Origin: Coleofasciculus sp. FACHB-1120
GTDB taxonomy: Bacteria > Cyanobacteriota > Cyanobacteriia > Cyanobacteriales > FACHB-T130
Reading direction: 5' to 3'
Assembly: GCF_014698845.1 (NCBI RefSeq)
Contig: NZ_JACJTV010000039.1
Span: 1-50,720 of the forward strand
DNA: 50,720 nt
Numbering within the stretch: the first letter of the stretch is position 1; every line of letters starts with the position of its first letter. This document shows positions 45,553 through 50,720 of the stretch, piece after piece. Below the pieces are notes generated by a model. The model was given only the letters and a program-made list of their open reading frames with translations, was not told the origin of the DNA and did not search any database. A program made the position numbers and the translations under genes.

Positions 45553-48500
45553 ATGTTGGATGCCGATCCGATCGCCTATTCAGAGGGTCAAGCCTCCCTC
45601 GCCCAGTGGGTTTCCCGCGCTATCGGTCTTCCGGAAGTGCGCCTACGATTTCGCTTACGAGGGAATAACCTGCATATTCTTTGTGAAGGCTCCGAATGTC
45701 CGCCAGCCGGACCCGTTGTAAGCCGATTTGTCAAGGCAGTGAAGGGAGAGGAAGGGGTTACTGGGTTCCCCCCGCAAGAAGCTCCAATTTCCCTCGTGAT
45801 TCTCTACGGTCGGAAACTGGGCATCCAGCGTCCAGACTGGATCAAGCAAATTCACCTAGAGCGGTTAGAACCGCAGCAGGTGTCAGAAACCCCTAGCGTG
45901 GATTCTGCTGCGAGTTCGGCGACGGATGGGGGGGGAATGAACTCTGAGCCAGGAGCGAGCGAGGCTTCCGGACTGACTGCTTCCAGCCGCAGCCTCGCTC
46001 GCTCCGGTAAACCCGAGGCGATCGCGCGTTATCTGGGCGAAACTCTCAGTCCAATGGGAGTCGGCGTCAAGGTAGTGATTCAGACGCTGCCGAGGGAGCC
46101 GGGGAACCGAGGTGCTGAAGGACAGCCAGAATTGCCTACTTCTGCACCGGCTGTTTCCCGTCGTCTTTGGGTACTTTGCGATTCCAACTACAGCACCGAT
46201 GAGTCGCTGATGGCCCAGCCAGTAGCGACTCAGTTGCTTTCTTTGAAGCTGGAAGGGTTTCGGGATGCCATAATTTGTAGCCAGGTTCGAGGAGAAGCGG
46301 CTCCCGATTGGCGGCTGCGGGTGGATCTGACCCCTCCGGAAGAAATGCTCAAGGATTGGGCGCGGTGGGGAGATATCCAAGCGATCGCCCACTTGCTCAA
46401 TCAAGTGTTGAACGAGCAGCAGATGCAAATCTCCGCAGTTCAGAAAGATTCAACGCTGCATTTATTTTGTAGCCAGAAGCCCCTCAAACAGCTAAGAGCA
46501 GCGGTTGATACTGAACTCGCAACCAGGGATGCGGCTGAGATAGCGATCGCTGCACCCGATCGAAAAACCGCAACGAGTGCGATCGCACCTGTTTTAGCGT
46601 CTCTCACACCCCAAGGCATCCACGCCGCCACCGTTTACGGCGTCGAAACCCACGGGATTACCCCAGTCCCGGAACAAGAAACACCCATCTGGATTGAATG
46701 GCTGAATTTACCCGCATCTAGTTATCCCGCTTTAGCCGAATCCACTCTGGAATTGGCGCAACGAGGCGATCTGAACGCGATTCAGTTCTTATTACAACGC
46801 TTACTCAATCCTGACCTAGACGAGCGATTAACCACGGGTGGCATTCGCTTATCCCTGCGCCGCAAACAAGATTTGTTGCACATCATGAGCGAGGCACTCT
46901 CTAGTCCGCAGCAATCGTCTGTCGGACCCCCTGTTGCCAAGTTTCTGCGCGGGTTAGGGATTCCCGGAATTAAAGGGGTGCGAATCTATGGGCGTCGCGC
47001 CGGTTACTCCGCCCCCTTATGGCAGATGGGCGTTGACTTTACCCCTCGCAAACGGCTGGTACCAGAAGCCACCCCAGAATTTGCCGCCAGTGATGTTTAC
47101 CTAGGCGATATCCTCTCTGGCAGTAACGAACCCGTTCTGCGTTCTGATGTCACCAAGGAAGACTTCAAAGCTGCTGCCAATGCGGTTTCTTTCAAGGTGA
47201 CTCGAAGCATCCAGCAATGGCTATCCGCTTCCCAATTGTTTATTCCTACCGTGGAGATTAAAGACCTGGCACCCGTCGCCCCAGGCAAACTTAGCACTTC
47301 CACCTACACTTATTACCAAGGTTTCGTCGTGGCTTTGGTCTGGGGAATACTGGGGTTATTGCTAACGGTGCAAACGGATTGGTTTCTGTCGGCGATCCTG
47401 AAGTCAAAACCGCCAATTGATCAAGCGTCAGCGGTCAGCAGCAAACCAACCCTCGATCCGGGAGAATTGATTGAGGATACCTCGCTCTCCGTGCCCCAGA
47501 TGTCTTTGCAAAAATCTCGTGGCTCAAAGGCTCGTGTATTTAACGACGAAGGATTCACTCGCCAAGGAGATACAGATATCACGGTGGGGGAGGATGGAAC
47601 GTCCCGGCGAATGAATGCGGCATCAGCAGCCATTTTGGCAGCCGCGCGAAGTTCTAATCCCTCTTTTAATAACCGCCTGCTAGACGAAAAACTGGCTCTC
47701 TACCAACAAATGCTGGTACAAAGACGGGGAGTTCCCCCGGATGTTTGGATTGTCGGCAGTTCTAGGGCAATGCGGGGGGTTGATCCTCAAGCGTTGGAAG
47801 AAGCTCTGGCAGCGCAGGGATATCCGGGTGTTCAGGTGTTTAACTTTGGCATCAATGGTGCGACGGCTCAAGTGGTAGATTTGATGATCCGCCAAGTTTT
47901 GACGCCAGAGCAATTACCAAAACTGATTATTTGGGCGGATGGTGCTAGGGCGTTTAATAGCGGGCGGATAGATGCCACCTATAATGCGATCGCTAACTCG
48001 CAAGGCTACCAACATCTGCTTGCTGGTACTTTCCCCAAGCAGAATTCAAACCCAGGGAGTCCCAATCAGACAGCGGCGACACCACCGGCTAAAACTCCAG
48101 CGACAGCGAATAAAGGAGCCAGCGGTTCCTTAACGCAAAGCTATCAAATGGTTAATACTTGGCTGAATGAAACCTTGGGAACCTTTTCAACGACTTATCC
48201 CCAGCGCGACCAGATGAAAACACGCTTACGGGATCTGTATGTCGTTTGGGCAAAAGCAGCGAAAATAACTCCTGAGGGAGCTGCCGATACTCCCCAAGCA
48301 TCAACAGCCAGCCAATTTGCCATTGATTTTGATGGCTTCCTTCCCCTCACCGTTCGTTACAATCCTGCCACCTACTACAAGAAATATGCCAGAGTCAGCG
48401 GTGACTATGACAGCGATTACTACGCCTTCAAGATGGAAGGCAAGCAAACCCAAGCACTAGAATCCTTGCTGGAATTTACCCAAGCGCGTCAAATTCCGAT

Positions 48501-48747
48501 TGTTTTTATAAACTTGCCTTTGACCCAGGATTACTTAGACCCAGCACGCATAGAATATGAGCAAGAATTTCAGCGGTATATGCGATCGCAAGCAATCCAA
48601 AAAGGGCTGATCTTCCGAGACTTAAATCAGCTTTATCCCACTCAAAATGATTATTTTTCCGATCCCAGCCACCTCAACCGCTACGGTGCCTATGAAGTTT
48701 CTAACCAGCTAGCTGAAGATCCCCTGATTCCTTGGCCTGCTAAATAG
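45553..48747 (+). CDS. DUF1574 / AlgJ-like SGNH membrane protein with internal repeats
   Basis: 1064 residues from the ATG at 45553; GTG 45550 and TTG 45526 are alternative starts and none has a strong ribosome site. The N-terminal ~560 residues contain three related blocks: LAQWVSRAIGLPEVRLRFRL with LHILCEG, then IAHLLNQVLNEQQ with LHLFCSQ, then IQFLLQRLLNPDL with LLHIMSEA. A single membrane helix follows (VVALVWGILGLLLTVQT). The C-terminal ~400 residues form an SGNH-like domain: PDVWIVGSSRAMRGVDPQ (Ser block), VFNFGINGATAQVVDL, PIVFINLPLTQDYLDP, and DPSHLNRYGAYEVSN (Asp/His). In AlgJ/AlgX/PatB-like pairs this domain transfers or handles acetyl on exported polysaccharide. It is directly upstream of an MBOAT gene. 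Confidence 0.82.
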   Translation: MLDADPIAYSEGQASLAQWVSRAIGLPEVRLRFRLRGNNLHILCEGSECPPAGPVVSRFVKAVKGEEGVTGFPPQEAPISLVILYGRKLGIQRPDWIKQIHLERLEPQQVSETPSVDSAASSATDGGGMNSEPGASEASGLTASSRSLARSGKPEAIARYLGETLSPMGVGVKVVIQTLPREPGNRGAEGQPELPTSAPAVSRRLWVLCDSNYSTDESLMAQPVATQLLSLKLEGFRDAIICSQVRGEAAPDWRLRVDLTPPEEMLKDWARWGDIQAIAHLLNQVLNEQQMQISAVQKDSTLHLFCSQKPLKQLRAAVDTELATRDAAEIAIAAPDRKTATSAIAPVLASLTPQGIHAATVYGVETHGITPVPEQETPIWIEWLNLPASSYPALAESTLELAQRGDLNAIQFLLQRLLNPDLDERLTTGGIRLSLRRKQDLLHIMSEALSSPQQSSVGPPVAKFLRGLGIPGIKGVRIYGRRAGYSAPLWQMGVDFTPRKRLVPEATPEFAASDVYLGDILSGSNEPVLRSDVTKEDFKAAANAVSFKVTRSIQQWLSASQLFIPTVEIKDLAPVAPGKLSTSTYTYYQGFVVALVWGILGLLLTVQTDWFLSAILKSKPPIDQASAVSSKPTLDPGELIEDTSLSVPQMSLQKSRGSKARVFNDEGFTRQGDTDITVGEDGTSRRMNAASAAILAAARSSNPSFNNRLLDEKLALYQQMLVQRRGVPPDVWIVGSSRAMRGVDPQALEEALAAQGYPGVQVFNFGINGATAQVVDLMIRQVLTPEQLPKLIIWADGARAFNSGRIDATYNAIANSQGYQHLLAGTFPKQNSNPGSPNQTAATPPAKTPATANKGASGSLTQSYQMVNTWLNETLGTFSTTYPQRDQMKTRLRDLYVVWAKAAKITPEGAADTPQASTASQFAIDFDGFLPLTVRYNPATYYKKYARVSGDYDSDYYAFKMEGKQTQALESLLEFTQARQIPIVFINLPLTQDYLDPARIEYEQEFQRYMRSQAIQKGLIFRDLNQLYPTQNDYFSDPSHLNRYGAYEVSNQLAEDPLIPWPAK

Positions 48748-48748
48748 A

Positions 48749-48804
48749 ACTGAGGACTGTTTTCGCTAACAGTCCTCAGTCCTTACTCCTCAGTCCTCAG
48801 TCTT
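48749..48804. repeat. 13-bp hairpin fused to CAGTCCT heptamer tract
   Basis: ACTGAGGACTGTT (48749-48761) pairs perfectly with 48768-48780. Its right arm is the first of five 7-bp units (CAGTCCT, CAGTCCT, TACTCCT, CAGTCCT, CAGTCTT; 48770-48804). The whole element fills the 62-bp gap between the DUF1574 stop and the MBOAT start, so it replaces a normal ribosome-binding region. Confidence 0.8.
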
Positions 48805-48809
48805 CAAAA

Positions 48810-50387
48810 ATGACTTTTATCTCACTGATCTACGGACTCTTTCTGCTCAGCGTTTTGGGAATTTACTGGTCGTTCCAAAAACAGTCTTTGCAGATGTGGA
48901 CGCTGCTTATTGTCAGCCTAGTTTTCTATACTTCTCTGCAAGCACCGACTTTGGTGAATGAGCCTTGGCTGCAAATTTTAGCCTCGCCGCAAGTCGCCTA
49001 TATTCCGTTGCTGATTGCCATCACTTTGATGAACTTCAGCCTGGGTAAGGCAATTGGAGAAAATACAGCCTTAGGGATGTACGCAACCGATCCCCATGAA
49101 GAGTGGCAATTCGATCAAGCGTTTTGGAATCGCCAGCGACTAAAGTTTTTATGGTTGGGGATTGTTCTGAATGTCTTGTTGCTGGTGAGCTTCAAGTATG
49201 TACCTTTTTTCTTAAATTCGGTGGCGGGTTTCTATGAGCAATTCACCGGAACATCGCTACCCATTGCCGAAAATAGTGCTAGTTGGGTTAGCTCTCACTT
49301 AATTGCACCTTTGGGCTTGAGTTTCTTTTCTTTTGAGTGCATTGCTTATTTAATTGATGTGTATCGCGGTGCCCCAGCGACGGAGCGATTTCTCGATTTT
49401 GCAGCTTATAAATTATTTTTTCCCAAGCTGATTGCAGGACCGATTACTCGTTACCATCAATTCTCAACTCAGCTCAAGACGCTGCAATTTCCAACGCTTA
49501 ATCAGATTACGGAAGGACTGTGGCTGATTGCCTGCGGTGCAGTTAAAAAAGCGCTTTTGGCAGACCGGCTGGGAATTTTTGTTGATTTGTGCTTTGGTAA
49601 CTTAGAGCGAGCAAGCAGCGGCGATTTGTGGTTAGCGATCGTTGCCTACGGACTGCAACTCTATCTGGATTTTAGCGGGTATGTAGATATCGCCCGTGGC
49701 AGTGCCATCCTCTTAGGCTTCAATCTCCCGGAGAATTTTAATTTTCCTTACTTCAGTACCAGCATCGCTGATTTTTGGCGGCGCTGGCATATGACGCTCG
49801 GCGATTGGCTGCGAAACTACCTCTATTTTCCTTTGGGGGGTTCGCGCCAGGGGCTACGCCGGACTTGCCTGAATTTGCTCATTATTATGTTGATTGCTGG
49901 GATTTGGCATGGAGCGGCTTGGGGCTATGTGGTCTGGGGGGCATATCACGGTATTGCTTTAGTGGCTCACCGCCTTACAGAAGCTCACTCCCGCCAGTCT
50001 GAGAAAGCTAAAAACTGGTGGAAAAGCCTTCCCGGTGTGCTGGTTGCCTGGTTGCTCACCCAGTTTATGGTGTTCACATCCTGGATTTTCTTCCGCCTAC
50101 CGAATCTGAAACAATCCAGTTGGGTGATTCAACACCTCTGGGGTCAATCTGCTGATGCCCAGTTTGCCGAAAAAGTCTACGGGGAGGCGCTGGGTGTGAA
50201 TGCATCTCAGTTAGGTTTACTGCTTTGGCTGCTAGCCGCGTCGATGTTCCTCGTCTATGCCGTCCATCGGGGTCTCAAGTTACAGCTCAATTGGCCTCTG
50301 AAGCTGCTGCTAGTGCCATTGTGTTTCTACATTGTCTGGATATTTGCGCCCCAAGGGGGTCTTCCCTACATTTACTTTGATTTTTAG
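48810..50387 (+). CDS. MBOAT-family O-acyltransferase (AlgI-like)
   Basis: 525 residues with about ten membrane helices, starting FISLIYGLFLLSVLGIYW. The MBOAT signature is clear: LAPLGLSFFSFECIAYLIDVYRG-like segment, KLIAGPITRYHQF, LQLYLDFSGYVDIARGSAILLGF, DFWRRWHMTLGDWLRNYLYFPLGGSR and the catalytic His of LIAGIWHGAAWGYVVWG. AlgI-type proteins pass an acyl group (usually acetyl) across the membrane to a partner that modifies an exopolysaccharide. The upstream DUF1574 SGNH protein is the likely partner, 62 bp away on the same strand. Substrate glycan unknown. Confidence 0.93.
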   Translation: MTFISLIYGLFLLSVLGIYWSFQKQSLQMWTLLIVSLVFYTSLQAPTLVNEPWLQILASPQVAYIPLLIAITLMNFSLGKAIGENTALGMYATDPHEEWQFDQAFWNRQRLKFLWLGIVLNVLLLVSFKYVPFFLNSVAGFYEQFTGTSLPIAENSASWVSSHLIAPLGLSFFSFECIAYLIDVYRGAPATERFLDFAAYKLFFPKLIAGPITRYHQFSTQLKTLQFPTLNQITEGLWLIACGAVKKALLADRLGIFVDLCFGNLERASSGDLWLAIVAYGLQLYLDFSGYVDIARGSAILLGFNLPENFNFPYFSTSIADFWRRWHMTLGDWLRNYLYFPLGGSRQGLRRTCLNLLIIMLIAGIWHGAAWGYVVWGAYHGIALVAHRLTEAHSRQSEKAKNWWKSLPGVLVAWLLTQFMVFTSWIFFRLPNLKQSSWVIQHLWGQSADAQFAEKVYGEALGVNASQLGLLLWLLAASMFLVYAVHRGLKLQLNWPLKLLLVPLCFYIVWIFAPQGGLPYIYFDF

Positions 50388-50514
50388 GGCATTGGGCGAT
50401 CGCACGCTACTCTTGACTGGCACATCTTGCTGGCGATCGCTACTCCTACGGCATTCTGGGTCATTTATAAGTAAATGCAATGACAGTGATTTGGATTCGT
50501 GAACAATAAAAAGC

Positions 50515-50544
50515 TGGACAAATACTAACAAATGTAAATATTAT
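50515..50544 (+). promoter_or_regulatory. probable sigma-70-type promoter of psbA
   Basis: TGGACA (50515-50520) and TATTAT (50539-50544) with an 18-bp spacer. A start about 7 bp later would leave a ~65-nt leader containing the hairpin AGGCGA/TCGCCT (50553-50572), a possible 5' stability element. Confidence 0.5.
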
Positions 50545-50616
50545 TAAATAGAAGGCGAGACAAGCTTCGCCTCATTCATACCGAACTTAGAAAATTCAAA
50601 CAGCACTCATAAGAAC

Positions 50617-50720
50617 ATGACCACAACCTTACAAAGACGCGAAAGCGCCAACGTATGGCAACGGTTCTGCGATTGGGTCACATCAACCGACAACCGCCTG
50701 TATGTAGGCTGGTTCGGCGT
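50617..50720 (+). CDS. psbA: photosystem II D1 protein, 5' end only
   Basis: 34 codons and two bases to the window edge. The start [20 protein letters not shown] followed by [14 protein letters not shown] is the near-invariant N-terminus of cyanobacterial D1, the PSII reaction-centre subunit in the thylakoid membrane. The isoform (standard or stress-induced) cannot be told from this segment. A short AAG-containing leader precedes the ATG at 50617. Confidence 0.95.
   Translation, partial: MTTTLQRRESANVWQRFCDWVTSTDNRLYVGWFG

Overview
The window is cyanobacterial. It carries a phycobilisome terminal-emitter gene (apcD), the first codons of a psbA gene at the right edge, an NADPH thioredoxin reductase fused to thioredoxin (NTRC type), a cyanobacterial-length PEP carboxylase, an ArgZ/AgrE arginine dihydrolase and a PEP-CTERM protein. 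The octamer GCGATCGC (HIP1) recurs in genes and spacers, and there are heptanucleotide tandem (STRR-type) tracts and GC-rich dispersed palindromes of the kind typical of filamentous and colonial cyanobacteria. Genus cannot be fixed from this window alone. No tRNA, rRNA or CRISPR array was recognised.

Layout. 1-61: the first codons of a transposase running off the left edge (DUF4277/IS1634-like). 0.4-6.5 kb: a PEP-CTERM exported protein, asnS, a small coiled-coil membrane protein, a small conserved protein, a serine-kinase-type ATPase (anti-sigma-like), rlmD-type rRNA methyltransferase and, divergent from it, apcD. 7.0-15.7 kb: a surface-appendage block with a type IV pilin gene surrounded by a GT41 (SPINDLY/OGT-like) glycosyltransferase, two FkbM-type methyltransferases, another class I methyltransferase and a TPR-like membrane-anchored protein. 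15.9-19.0 kb: NTRC, an oligopeptide-type ABC permease without its partners, and an unknown exported protein. 19.3-25.4 kb: one giant two-partner-secretion exoprotein made largely of internal repeats. 25.9-32.9 kb: a ROK sugar kinase, a small protein made of two copies of one domain, pyrG, a PNPOx-fold protein, a periplasmic cell-wall amidase and an Rpn/DUF2887 nuclease-like gene. 32.9-36.0 kb: argZ/agrE and a lipoprotein SGNH esterase.

36.1-41.1 kb is the most accessory-looking part: a divergent small membrane protein, a STAND (NACHT-type) NTPase with an N-terminal helix-turn-helix and ten near-identical 34-residue HEAT-like repeats, then a translationally coupled small protein plus HNH endonuclease. 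Immediately downstream lies a decayed second copy of the 3' end of the STAND gene, so the small gene/HNH pair sits between an intact and a broken copy of the same sequence. This is the best candidate for a conflict (defence) system in the window.

41.1-50.7 kb: a small membrane protein, ppc, another small membrane protein, then a DUF1574/AlgJ-like SGNH protein followed by an MBOAT acyltransferase, a probable exopolysaccharide O-acylation pair, and finally the promoter and start of psbA. Spacers hold many hairpins; several probably end transcription between convergent genes.
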